From positions 293,037-357,036 of the forward strand of contig JANLHN010000003.1 of assembly GCA_024654505.1 (NCBI GenBank): a DNA stretch of 64,000 nt, read 5' to 3'. This DNA is from Nanobdellota archaeon. GTDB lineage: Archaea > Nanobdellota > Nanobdellia > Pacearchaeales > GW2011-AR1. Each line of letters opens with the position of its first letter. The first letter of the stretch is position 1. A model generated the notes under the pieces. The model was not told where the DNA came from, made no database searches, and was given only the letters and a program-made list of their open reading frames with translations. The translations under genes were made by a program, and so were the position numbers. Shown piece by piece: positions 16,963 to 25,309 of the stretch.

Positions 16963-17009
16963 AACCTTAGAAAAAAGTTTTATTTAACCGATTCGATGAA
17001 ACTAGTTAC
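16963..17009 (-). promoter_or_regulatory. Copper-island promoter B, near-copy of promoter A
   Basis: TATA box GTTAAATA (16981-16988) and inverted repeat GAAAC-TA-GTTAC (16998-17009) match the arrangement at 12048-12076. The run TTAGAAAAAAGTT between TATA and ATG is also conserved. A common copper- or redox-responsive regulator is inferred, perhaps the winged-helix protein encoded next door. Confidence 0.6.
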
Positions 17010-17019
17010 ATAGGGTTTT

Positions 17020-17496
17020 TTACTTCAGAACTATAATGTTATTCATTCCTCTTCGCTTTCTTTCAACTAATTGTTTTGCTTCAAGCTTGTCCATCATTCT
17101 TGTCATTTTTACCTTACCGACGCCAAGCTCTTCCATTAAACTAATTTGGAAAAATGCCCCACCCTCTCTTTGAAGAATTTCTACTACTTTCTTCTCTGTG
17201 GCATCTAGTCCGGAAAGATTGATAGTTTTCTTGGGAATTTTTTGTTTGACTTTTTGAATAATAATCTTTTCCGATTCTTTTGCGAAAATTAGGAAGAGTC
17301 CTATCGCAAAAACTAATCCCGCAATGGCTAAACTTAAATTTGTTTGGACAGTTATTGTATCATACATTTCACAAGTTGGACCGTGTTCACATGTTTGTCC
17401 CACTATGTCTTTTAGGGCAGAATTAAAGATTAAAATTATTACTACCATTAAGACTGCAATTCCAACAATAAGATATCCAACGTTTCTGTTCTTCAT
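17020..17496 (-). CDS. Membrane-anchored winged-helix (MarR-like) regulator
   Basis: 158 residues: two membrane helices (about 6-26 and 52-70) joined by an exported loop with two Cys (GQTCEHGPTCEMY), then a C-terminal winged helix (about 100-158; EKKVVEILQREGGAFFQISL and a Lys/Arg-rich wing). The exported Cys loop could sense metal or redox state and the cytosolic domain bind DNA. It lies at the head of the copper island, so it is the best local candidate for the regulator of promoters A and B. This role is an inference. Confidence 0.75.
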   Translation of the reverse strand: MKNRNVGYLIVGIAVLMVVIILIFNSALKDIVGQTCEHGPTCEMYDTITVQTNLSLAIAGLVFAIGLFLIFAKESEKIIIQKVKQKIPKKTINLSGLDATEKKVVEILQREGGAFFQISLMEELGVGKVKMTRMMDKLEAKQLVERKRRGMNNIIVLK

Positions 17497-17551
17497 AGTA
17501 TTTGAAAAATTAGACTCTATAAAAAGGTATCTTTAACAGTGTTTACTTAAT

Positions 17552-17642
17552 GGGAGGAGGATTCTGCTCACAATTCACTCTTGAGAATATTTTATTTAGT
17601 TCAAGAGCAAATTGCTCGACCCCCGTTACGGGGCTTCGCTCA
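17552..17642 (-). repeat. tRNA-Leu 3'-end copy with inverted-repeat insert
   Basis: Directly downstream of tRNA-Leu, in its sense direction, lies a short C-rich hairpin. It is followed by an imperfect inverted repeat (arms of about 20 bases around AATT, with CTCTTGA conserved in both) and then a copy of the tRNA 3' end (GGGAGGAGGATTC on the plus strand, 17552-17564). The layout matches the elements after tRNA-Met, tRNA-Lys and tRNA-Gln. Confidence 0.7.
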
Positions 17643-17725
17643 TGAGGGGAGGAGGATTCGAACCCCCGTAGGCAAAAGCCACAGCCGCTTAAAGGCTGCC
17701 CGTTTGGCCGCTCCGGCATCCCCTC
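17643..17725 (-). tRNA. tRNA-Leu (TAA anticodon)
   Basis: A class II tRNA of 83 bases. Acceptor GAGGGGA pairs with TCCCCTC, then discriminator A; anticodon stem CAGCC/GGCTG, loop TTTAAGC (anticodon TAA); long variable arm TGGCTTTTGCCTA; T arm with GGTTCGAATCC. No intron or encoded CCA. Confidence 0.92.
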
Positions 17726-17821
17726 AGGTAAATTTATGACTTAAGATTGCCTTATAAAATTATCCCTAAGGTATCCAATGATTACAAGAACTTTTAAAAG
17801 AGGTAAATCATCTTTTAGGTT

Positions 17822-18964
17822 ATGGATATCAATGAAGAGTCTTTGGAATTGCATAAAAAGTTGAGGGGAAAAATTGAAGTAAGGTCTAAGGTTTCTATTA
17901 ATAATAAAAAAGATTTGTCTTTGGCTTATACTCCGGGTGTTGCAGAAGTTTGTAGAGTTATTCATTCTAATAAGGAAAAGGTTTATGATTATACCTCAAA
18001 AGGGAATATGGTTGCAGTAATCTCTGATGGTTCTGCAGTCTTGGGACTTGGGAATATTGGGGCGGAAGCTTCTCTCCCAGTTATGGAGGGAAAGGCTATT
18101 TTGTTCAAAGAGTTTGCAGATATTGACGCTTTTCCGATAATTCTTAATAAACAAGATATCCAAGAGACTATTAATACAATTAAGAATATCTCTCCAGGAT
18201 TTGGGGGTATAAACTTGGAAGATTTTAAGGCTCCGGAATGTTTTGAAATTGAGGCTGCACTTCAAGACCTTGGAATTCCTGTAATGCATGATGACCAACA
18301 TGGAACGGCAGTGGTGGTTCTTGCCGGGTTGATTAATGCTCTAAAATTAAAGGGTTCTGATAAAAAAGATGTAGGGATTGTTTTGAATGGAACTGGGGCT
18401 GCAGGAGTTGCAATAACTCGAATACTTTTAGAGTATGGTTTCAAGAATATTATTTTAGTAGATAGTAAGGGAACAATTTATAGGGGAAGAAAAGATTTAA
18501 ACGAAATAAAAAAAGAATTGGCTGAACTGACAAATAAAGAATTGATTAAAGGAGGATTGAGAGATGCTTTGGAAGGAGTTGATATTTTTATTGGAGTTAG
18601 TAAAGGAAATTTATTAACTAAAGATATGATTGGCGTTATGAATGAAAAACCAATTATTTTTGCATTGGCAAATCCAACTCCAGAGATAATGCCTGATTTG
18701 GCCAAAGAGGCGGGGGCCTTTATCATTGCAACTGGAAGAAGTGATTTTCCAAATCAGGTTAATAATGTTCTTGCATTTCCAGGAATATTTAGAGGAGCCT
18801 TAGATATCCGCGCAAAAAGAATTACCAATAAAATGAAAATTGCTGCTGCCGAAGCTCTTGCCTCGTTAGTTGCAGAGCCCTCTGTTGACATGATTATCCC
18901 CCATTCTTTGGATAAAACTGTTGTTCCAAGAGTTGCTGAGGCTGTTAAGAAAGCTTATTTTTAG
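17822..18964 (+). CDS. NAD(P)-dependent malic enzyme
   Basis: 380 residues of the short prokaryotic malic enzyme form. The N-terminal domain has SLAYTPGVAEVC and the lysine-containing substrate region (EGKAILFKEFADID); the Rossmann domain has NGTGAAGVAI; later GVSKGN and FALANPTPEI are typical. It decarboxylates malate to pyruvate, yielding NAD(P)H, in the cytoplasm. Cofactor preference cannot be read from the sequence alone. No phosphotransacetylase-like C-terminal fusion is present. Confidence 0.93.
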   Translation: MDINEESLELHKKLRGKIEVRSKVSINNKKDLSLAYTPGVAEVCRVIHSNKEKVYDYTSKGNMVAVISDGSAVLGLGNIGAEASLPVMEGKAILFKEFADIDAFPIILNKQDIQETINTIKNISPGFGGINLEDFKAPECFEIEAALQDLGIPVMHDDQHGTAVVVLAGLINALKLKGSDKKDVGIVLNGTGAAGVAITRILLEYGFKNIILVDSKGTIYRGRKDLNEIKKELAELTNKELIKGGLRDALEGVDIFIGVSKGNLLTKDMIGVMNEKPIIFALANPTPEIMPDLAKEAGAFIIATGRSDFPNQVNNVLAFPGIFRGALDIRAKRITNKMKIAAAEALASLVAEPSVDMIIPHSLDKTVVPRVAEAVKKAYF

Positions 18965-19000
18965 AGAAGACTTTAAGAAGAAGCTTTAGATTATCGTTTG

Positions 19001-19255
19001 ATGCTTTGGGAAGACTTATTTATTATGATTGCCACCATCTTGCTTAGTTATGCCCTCGTTCCGCAAGTAATTTATGGTTTCAAAAAGAAAAAGAAATTTG
19101 TTGTTATACAGACTTCCTTATTGACTACAATTGGTCTTTTGATGCTTACAATTTCTTATATTTCTTTAGAACTTCCTTTAGCCCTTATCTCCAATTCGGT
19201 TGCCGTGATATTGTGGATGTTGATTCTTATTCAAGGAAGTATATATAAAGAATAG
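19001..19255 (+). CDS. Small PQ-loop/SemiSWEET-like membrane protein
   Basis: 84 residues from the ATG (a TTG lies one codon upstream) with three membrane helices. The first helix ends in SYALVPQVIYGFKKKK, the PQ motif of the PQ-loop/SemiSWEET family, whose three-helix units dimerise to move sugars or other small solutes. The assignment rests on helix number and the PQ motif only. It follows malic enzyme by 36 bp. Confidence 0.55.
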   Translation: MLWEDLFIMIATILLSYALVPQVIYGFKKKKKFVVIQTSLLTTIGLLMLTISYISLELPLALISNSVAVILWMLILIQGSIYKE

Positions 19256-19356
19256 CGAGAGGTGGATTTGGCTTCGTGTCAAAGACACTCGCTGCACGGA
19301 ATCTTGCTAACGCAAATTCATCCAAACCATGACTGGTTCAAATCTAAAACTATTAA
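19254..19356 (-). repeat. tRNA-Met 3'-end copy with hairpin insert
   Basis: Plus-strand AGCGAGAGGTGGATTTG occurs at 19254-19270 and again, in the real tRNA, from 19358, 104 bp away. Between them are two small hairpins (GTGTC/GACAC and a GAATTTGC-type stem around GTTA). The copy therefore consists of the tRNA 3' acceptor strand and half the T arm. Confidence 0.7.
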
Positions 19357-19431
19357 TAGCGAGAGGTGGATTTGAACCACCGACCTCGAGGTTATGGGCC
19401 TCGCGAGCTGACCAGACTGCTCCATCTCGCT
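19357..19431 (-). tRNA. tRNA-Met (CAT anticodon), initiator-like
   Basis: 75 bases. Acceptor AGCGAGA pairs with TCTCGCT; the A1-U72 pair is typical of archaeal initiator tRNA. Anticodon stem CGAGG/CCTCG with loop CCCATAA. The classic three G-C pairs at the base of the anticodon stem are only partly present (A-U, G-C, G-C), so initiator identity is likely but not certain. Confidence 0.88.
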
Positions 19432-19483
19432 ATGATAAAATCTGTCTAAAAAGCATTATAAAGCTTTCTCTGCTCTGATTGTT

Positions 19484-20140
19484 ATGGGATGGATAATTGG
19501 AATTGATGATGCGGGGAGGGGACCTGTTCTTGGCCCTATGGTTCTTGCAGGGGTGTTGATGGATGAGAATGAGGAGGTAGAGGTTAAGGCTCTTGGAGCT
19601 AAAGATTCCAAACTCTTAGACCCTGAAAAAAGAAAGATTATTGGGGACAAGATTACTAAAAGGTTTGAATATCATACTGAGGTGACTACTCCAAAAGAAA
19701 TTGATAACTCTAATAACCTTAATTATCTTGAAGCAATTAAGGCGGCAATGATAATAAACACTTTGGTGGAAAAGGCCGAGGGAAGTGTGAGGGTGATTAT
19801 TGATTGTCCTTCTGTGAATATCCAAAATTGGACACTTGATGTCCAAAAGTTGATTAAGAAGCCAGAAAAGGTAAGCCTTATTTGTGAACATAAGGCAGAT
19901 GTTAATCATGCTGTCGTTTCTGCTGCCTCAATAGTCGCGAAAGAAAAGAGAGAAGAGGAGATTTTTAAGCTAAAGTTTAAATTTGGAGAAGATTTTGGTA
20001 GTGGGTATCCTGCAGACCCAAAAACTAAAGAATTTTTGAAAAATAATTTTGATAATAAGAAGTATAAGGACTTGATTAGGTTCTCTTGGAAAACTGTTAA
20101 AAAATTACAAGACGATGTTGGGCAGGGGAAGTTATTCTAA
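19484..20140 (+). CDS. rnhB: Ribonuclease HII
   Basis: 218 residues. The N-terminus GIDDAGRGPVLGPMV carries the catalytic DEAG-like motif, here DDAGRG with Asp in place of the usual Glu. ASIVAKEKREEE matches the conserved helix, and further acidic residues follow in the expected order. It removes RNA from RNA-DNA hybrids, including single ribonucleotides. The Glu-to-Asp change at the second motif residue is unusual. A TATA box about 25 bases upstream suggests leaderless expression. Confidence 0.93.
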   Translation: MGWIIGIDDAGRGPVLGPMVLAGVLMDENEEVEVKALGAKDSKLLDPEKRKIIGDKITKRFEYHTEVTTPKEIDNSNNLNYLEAIKAAMIINTLVEKAEGSVRVIIDCPSVNIQNWTLDVQKLIKKPEKVSLICEHKADVNHAVVSAASIVAKEKREEEIFKLKFKFGEDFGSGYPADPKTKEFLKNNFDNKKYKDLIRFSWKTVKKLQDDVGQGKLF

Positions 20141-20184
20141 TTTCCTCCAATAATCCTTAAAAACTCCGGTTTCTTTCTTTTCTC

Positions 20185-23049
20185 ATGACCTATATAAAAA
20201 GGGTGGTGATGCAGGGGTTTAAGAGTTTTGCTCGGAAGACAGAAATTCCTCTTGAGAATTCTATGAATGTCATAGTGGGACCTAATGGTTCTGGAAAGTC
20301 TAATATCACAGATGCCTTATGTTTTGTTTTGGGGAGGCTTTCTATAAAATCTATCAGAGCGGCCAAGGCGGCTAACCTTTTATTCTCTGGAAATAAAATT
20401 TATAAGGCCTCTCCAGAGGCCTCTATTGAAATGGTTTTTGATAATACAGATAATACTTTTTCAATAGATTCTTCTGAACTGACAATCAAAAGAATTGTTA
20501 GGCGAAACGGACAGTCAATCTATAAAATTAATGATCATGTGAAAACTAGACAAGAGCTATTGGAGTTGCTTGCACAGGCGGGGATAGACCCAAATGGTTT
20601 TAATATTGTTCTTCAAGGTGAAATTCAATCGCTTGTTAAAGCAACCCCAGAAGAAAGAAGAAAAATTATAGAAGAAGTTGCAGGAATTTCAATTTATGAG
20701 ACTCGGAAGCATAAATCCCTTTTAGAGTTAGATAAAACTGATGAAAAGTTAAAGGAAGTTTCTGCTGTTCTTAAGGAGAGAAATTCATATTTAAAAAATT
20801 TAGATAAGGAAAGACAAGAAGCGCTTTCTCATCAAAAGTTGGAGGAGATGATTAAAAGGTGTAAGGCCACATTGCTTTCTAAAGATTTGAAAGAGAAAGA
20901 GAAAGTTCTTTCTGGTGTTGATAAGGTTATAGGGGAGATTGAAAAAGAGGTTGAAAAAAACAAAAAAGAGGTTGTTCGAAAGAATATTGGATTAGAAGAG
21001 TTACAAGAAAAAATATCTACAATTAATAATCGTATACAGTCTTCAACCAGTAACGAGCAAGAAGGACTTCATAAGGAAATAAGTGATTTGAAAGCAGATG
21101 TTGCGGGATTAAGTGTTCGTCAAGAGAATTTTGAAAATAGAATTGTTAGTGGGAGAGATGGAATAAGGAATAATCGGGAAAAGGTTGAAATTTTAGAAAA
21201 TGAGATTAAAAAAATAAGAGTTTCTTCTCCAGAAATAGCTAAACAACAAGAGCAACAAAGATTTCTCCAGAAAAAGGTTGATGATTTGGAACAACAAAGA
21301 AGAAGATTTTATCGAATTAAGTCGGAAGTTTCTACATTAGAAAATCAAAAAATTGAGAAAGAGAAATTTATTATTGAATCTAAAAAAGAAATTTCTTTGA
21401 TTGAGCAGGGGATTGAATCTCTATATAGGGAAATAAAATATGGAAAATCTGTTGAAGCCATAATTAAAATAAAAATGGGTGCTAAGGAGAAAGTTAAGGA
21501 GATTGAAAATCAAATTTCTTTGTTTGAGGCAGAGATATTGAAGTTAGAAAAGGAGAATGCGGTTTATGAAAAGGAAATTGAAGGCGAGGAAAAATTAAGA
21601 GGGAATATTTCTAATTTGAAAGTTTGTTTTATTTGTAAACAAGTGGTTAGTGAAGACCATAAACATAAAATTTCGTCCGACGCTGAGGAGAAGATTATGG
21701 CTGCAAAAGTTGGATTAAGAGAGAACGGGGGGAAAATTGAAGAAAATAGGAGGAAAATTGAAGTTATTGTCAAGAACCATAGAGAACTTCAAACAAAGAT
21801 TAATGAATTAGAGATTGATAGGATGAAAATTGAAAATTCTGAAGAAAAAAAGAATCAGATTATTCGACTTTCTCGGGCCCAAAAAGAGGCTAGTCATGAA
21901 CTTGCTTTGATTAATGAAAGGTTCCATGCTGCTAGAGAAAGTTTTGAGAAACTTAAAGGTGCTGAGGGAGATTATGATGAAACAAGACTTAGACTTCAAG
22001 AACTTTCTTTTGCTGATATGGACGTTGACGCAGAGATTTCAATGAAAAAGAGAGAAGTTAATCGTTTAAATGTGGATATTAAAACCACTACAAGGGATGT
22101 GGAGGATTCTGAAGTTGAATTAAAGAAGATTATCACTCTAGTCAATGGAAAAAAGGCCTTATTGGAGAAGAGGGAAAAGGAGGAGGAGGAACTTTATAAT
22201 AAATTTCAAAAACTTTTTGAGGAGAAGACGGAGTTACAGGACAAACAAAAAGTAATTGAGACAGATATTATGGGGTTTCAACATGTTATTAGAGGATTTG
22301 AGGACAAAGTTAACGAGAATAAAATTAGAAAAGCTCAATTCTCTGCGCAAATGGATGCTTTGAAAACAGAGTTAAATGAATTTGGTTCTTTTGAAGAAAT
22401 TAATATTCCTGTTGACAAGATTAGAGAAAGATTACAAGAGGCACAATTTAGGATATCTAAATTGGGAAATGTTAATATGAGGGCTTTGGAGGCTTTTGAA
22501 AAGGTGGAGGAACAATGTAGGCTAATTTCTGAAAGAGTTAGTATGATTGAGGGTGAGAAAGAAAAAGTTCTTAAAATTATTTTAGAGATTGACAAGAAGA
22601 AGAAGAAATCTTTTTTGACTACCCTTGAAGCTGTTAATGAATATTTTACAAGGAATTTTAGCCAACTTTCTAATAAAGGAACAGTATTCTTAGAATTAGA
22701 AAATAAAAAAGACCCTTTTGCTGGAGGGATTAATATTTTAATTAAGGTTGCACGGGGGAAGTATTTTGATGTTACAAGTTTGAGTGGAGGAGAAAAAACT
22801 CTTGTGGCGCTTTCCCTAATCTTTGCAATTCAAGAGTACAGACCATATTGCTTTTATGTTTTAGATGAGATAGATGCTGCCTTGGACAAACACAACTCTG
22901 AACTATTAGCTGCCTTGATAAAAAAGTATATGACTGCAGGACAGTATATCATTATTACCCATAATGATACATTGATTAGTGAGGCAACAAATTTATATGG
23001 AGTTTCAATGCAAGAAAATATTTCTAAGATTGTTAGTTTGAAGGTTTAG
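20185..23049 (+). CDS. smc: SMC-type chromosome ATPase with central zinc hook
   Basis: 954 residues. The N-terminal head has GFKSF and Walker A GPNGSGKSN; the C-terminal head has signature LSGGEKTLVAL and Walker B YVLDEIDAALD, all SMC-like. Two long charged coiled coils flank the centre. Instead of the ~150-residue SMC hinge there is a CFIC motif at about residues 481-484, a Rad50-type zinc hook. The protein is correspondingly shorter than normal SMC (~1,170). It should organise or hold DNA, dimerising through a shared zinc ion. It follows RNase HII by 44 bp; no ScpA/ScpB is seen. Confidence 0.85.
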   Translation: MTYIKRVVMQGFKSFARKTEIPLENSMNVIVGPNGSGKSNITDALCFVLGRLSIKSIRAAKAANLLFSGNKIYKASPEASIEMVFDNTDNTFSIDSSELTIKRIVRRNGQSIYKINDHVKTRQELLELLAQAGIDPNGFNIVLQGEIQSLVKATPEERRKIIEEVAGISIYETRKHKSLLELDKTDEKLKEVSAVLKERNSYLKNLDKERQEALSHQKLEEMIKRCKATLLSKDLKEKEKVLSGVDKVIGEIEKEVEKNKKEVVRKNIGLEELQEKISTINNRIQSSTSNEQEGLHKEISDLKADVAGLSVRQENFENRIVSGRDGIRNNREKVEILENEIKKIRVSSPEIAKQQEQQRFLQKKVDDLEQQRRRFYRIKSEVSTLENQKIEKEKFIIESKKEISLIEQGIESLYREIKYGKSVEAIIKIKMGAKEKVKEIENQISLFEAEILKLEKENAVYEKEIEGEEKLRGNISNLKVCFICKQVVSEDHKHKISSDAEEKIMAAKVGLRENGGKIEENRRKIEVIVKNHRELQTKINELEIDRMKIENSEEKKNQIIRLSRAQKEASHELALINERFHAARESFEKLKGAEGDYDETRLRLQELSFADMDVDAEISMKKREVNRLNVDIKTTTRDVEDSEVELKKIITLVNGKKALLEKREKEEEELYNKFQKLFEEKTELQDKQKVIETDIMGFQHVIRGFEDKVNENKIRKAQFSAQMDALKTELNEFGSFEEINIPVDKIRERLQEAQFRISKLGNVNMRALEAFEKVEEQCRLISERVSMIEGEKEKVLKIILEIDKKKKKSFLTTLEAVNEYFTRNFSQLSNKGTVFLELENKKDPFAGGINILIKVARGKYFDVTSLSGGEKTLVALSLIFAIQEYRPYCFYVLDEIDAALDKHNSELLAALIKKYMTAGQYIIITHNDTLISEATNLYGVSMQENISKIVSLKV

Positions 23050-23077
23050 ATAATTTTTTAAACCCTTATTTGCTAGG

Positions 23078-23130
23078 GTGGGTTGTGTGTATAGAGGTAC
23101 CACTCTTGAAGGCCGGCCCAACGTTGTTAA
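23078..23130 (+). ncRNA. GC-rich island, possible small RNA
   Basis: A block of clearly higher GC than its AT-rich surroundings between the smc and ABC exporter genes. It contains GGTACC and GGCCGGCC palindromes and short complementary runs (AGAG/CTCT). In AT-rich archaea such islands often mark structured RNAs. No C/D or H/ACA boxes could be fixed, so family and strand are open. Confidence 0.25.
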
Positions 23131-23209
23131 TCTTTTTAGATAATTCTGTCTTTATCTCTTTGGGGACCTTTGTCTAAGGGAACTGTTTACACTGGGAACA
23201 AAACGAAAA

Positions 23210-24991
23210 ATGAAAGAAGAAACCAAAAATAGAAAGAATCCGTTGTGGATTTTAGTAAAGACTGAATGGCAAAGTCTGGGAAAGAGAAAACCAATTTTCT
23301 TCCTTTACATGACTTTGTTTGTTATAGCTGGGGCAATATCTTTGCTTAATCCTTTGGTTGTGGGTTTGATATTTAATACTATTCAGAATGAGATAACTAC
23401 AGAGGCTGATTTATGGAGATTGATTGGGTATATTATGCTAATTTTAGTTATTGAAGTAGGGTTCTGGGTTTTTCATAGCATCGCGAGGGTTCTGGAAATA
23501 AGGACCGGATTTTATGTGGGAAAGAATTATACTAATAAAAAAATTCAGAGAATTATAGACTTACCTATCGAGTGGCATAAAGACCACCATTCAGGAGATA
23601 CTATCGATAAGATTAACAAGAGTAGTGGGGCAGTTAAACAATATTCGATGCATACTTCTTTCCAGATACTTAACGCAATTATTAGGCTAGTTGGTTCTGT
23701 GGTAGTTCTTCTATTCTTTGATTTAACTGCGGCCCTTGTGGCCTTAGTATTCACTTTCTTAGTTTTATTCGTAATTACAAGAATTGATAGAATATTGGTC
23801 AAGAAATATAGAGAAAGAAATAAATTAGAGAATAAAGCTGCTGCGGCTATTTATGATTATATTAGTAATATATTTACTGTTGTAACCTTAAGACTAAGAA
23901 AAATTGTTAGGAAAGAAATTGATAATAAATTGGAGGCATCTTACCCCCTACAAAAGGAGATTGCGTCTTTGAGTGAGTTTAAGTGGGCTATTGCAGGAAT
24001 TTCAATACAAATAATGGTAGTTGTGCTTCTTTCGTTGAAGGCCTATAGAGATTTTACAACAACTGGAATAATTCTAATTGGAACCCTATATATTCTGTAT
24101 AGCTACCTTCAGAGAATGGGGGAAACGTTCTACTCTCTTGCATGGTTATATGGAGATATTTTGAAGATGGGGGCCAATGTGGAGAATATAGAACCAATAG
24201 ATATAGAGTACATGAAAATTAAGAATACTTTGGATGGGAACTTAGAGGCAAATTGGAAAAAGATTGACTTGAAGGGAATAGAGTTCACTTATGGAGAAGA
24301 GGGTAAGGAAAAACATATGGATAATATAGACTTCTCTTTTAAACGTGGAGAGAAAATTGCCTTGGTTGGCGAAAGTGGCTCCGGTAAGTCAACCTTATTG
24401 ACATTGCTTAGAGGTCTTTATGACTCTGGGAAGGGAGAAGTATATTGTGATGGGGTTCTCCTAAAAAAGGGTTTCAATAAGATTAGAAAGCATGTAACTC
24501 TTATTCCCCAAGACCCAGAGATTTTCAATAATACTATTGGGTTCAATGTTACTATGGGCCTTTCTTATAGTAATAAAGATGTTCAGGAAGCAATTAAGAT
24601 GGCTAGATTTTCAAAAGTCATTGATAGATTAGAGAAGGGTTTAGAAACAAATGTTATGGAGAAGGGAGTCTCATTATCTGGAGGAGAAAAGCAAAGGCTT
24701 GCCTTAGCTAGAGGACTTTTAGCTGCTTATGATAGTGATATCGTTCTGATGGATGAACCAACCAGTAGTGTAGATAGTTTAAATGAATTAAAGATTCATG
24801 AGGAAGTTTTCAAGGCGTTTAAAGATAAAACAATAATCTCTTCAATCCATAGACTTCATTTACTTGATAAGTTTGATAAAATCTGCTTCCTTGAGAGGGG
24901 GAAGATTCTTGCTAGTGGAACTCTTGATGAAATGAAAAGGTTTCCTAAGTTTAATAGGCTTCTAAAGAAGTATAAAAGTGTGAAGGATTAG
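23210..24991 (+). CDS. ABC exporter (fused membrane and ATPase domains)
   Basis: 593 residues. The N-terminal ~330 form an ABC type I exporter membrane domain with six probable helices; the C-terminal ~240 are the ATPase with GESGSGKST, signature LSGGEKQR and VLMDEPTSSVD, plus the switch His in SSIHRLH. It should act as a homodimer exporting a lipid, peptide or drug; the substrate cannot be told. The 160-bp leader contains the GC-rich island. Confidence 0.9.
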   Translation: MKEETKNRKNPLWILVKTEWQSLGKRKPIFFLYMTLFVIAGAISLLNPLVVGLIFNTIQNEITTEADLWRLIGYIMLILVIEVGFWVFHSIARVLEIRTGFYVGKNYTNKKIQRIIDLPIEWHKDHHSGDTIDKINKSSGAVKQYSMHTSFQILNAIIRLVGSVVVLLFFDLTAALVALVFTFLVLFVITRIDRILVKKYRERNKLENKAAAAIYDYISNIFTVVTLRLRKIVRKEIDNKLEASYPLQKEIASLSEFKWAIAGISIQIMVVVLLSLKAYRDFTTTGIILIGTLYILYSYLQRMGETFYSLAWLYGDILKMGANVENIEPIDIEYMKIKNTLDGNLEANWKKIDLKGIEFTYGEEGKEKHMDNIDFSFKRGEKIALVGESGSGKSTLLTLLRGLYDSGKGEVYCDGVLLKKGFNKIRKHVTLIPQDPEIFNNTIGFNVTMGLSYSNKDVQEAIKMARFSKVIDRLEKGLETNVMEKGVSLSGGEKQRLALARGLLAAYDSDIVLMDEPTSSVDSLNELKIHEEVFKAFKDKTIISSIHRLHLLDKFDKICFLERGKILASGTLDEMKRFPKFNRLLKKYKSVKD

Positions 24992-25095
24992 TCCTTTTTC
25001 TCTTTTTCTTCAAGATTATCCTCAGATAGATTGTCCAATAGGCGAATATACTCATCTCTGTCTATAGGGCAAGGAAGATTACTTTCGATGGAATA
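24988..25095 (-). pseudogene. Start-less short coding remnant
   Basis: A frame encoding about 35 protein-like residues (it contains NLPCPIDRDEYIRLLDNL and an acidic/Lys tail) ends on the stop region of the convergent ABC gene. An in-frame stop precedes it and no ATG, GTG or TTG is present. A TATA-like ATATAAATA lies about 25 bases upstream. It is probably a decayed small gene, or one that uses a rare start. Confidence 0.25.
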
Positions 25096-25180
25096 TTAAG
25101 GTTAAATTAATATTTATATCTATTTATTGAGAAAAGGGGAAAATTTAAGTTTTATAGGTTCTTTTTGTAAAATAAAAAGT

Positions 25181-25267
25181 AACACCAAAGGTGTTTCATG
25201 TTTATACCCTTTGGCAATAAAAAGTAATGTCAGAGACATTGCATATTTATTTCGCAAGCGAAATAAA
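25181..25267 (-). terminator. Three tandem hairpins downstream of the surface protein gene
   Basis: Perfect stems at 25181-25195 (AACACC/GGTGTT), 25226-25240 (AATGTC/GACATT) and 25246-25267 (ten-bp stem around TTCGC-AA-GCGAA). In the minus direction the second and third are each followed by the same ACTTTTTATT, which resembles stem-plus-U-tract terminators. They lie just past the stop of the gene ending at 25310. The rest of the gap from 24992 to 25309 is AT-rich. Confidence 0.6.
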
Positions 25268-25309
25268 AAGAACAGGAATTAAAAATAAAATTCCAAAATA
25301 AAAAAATGT

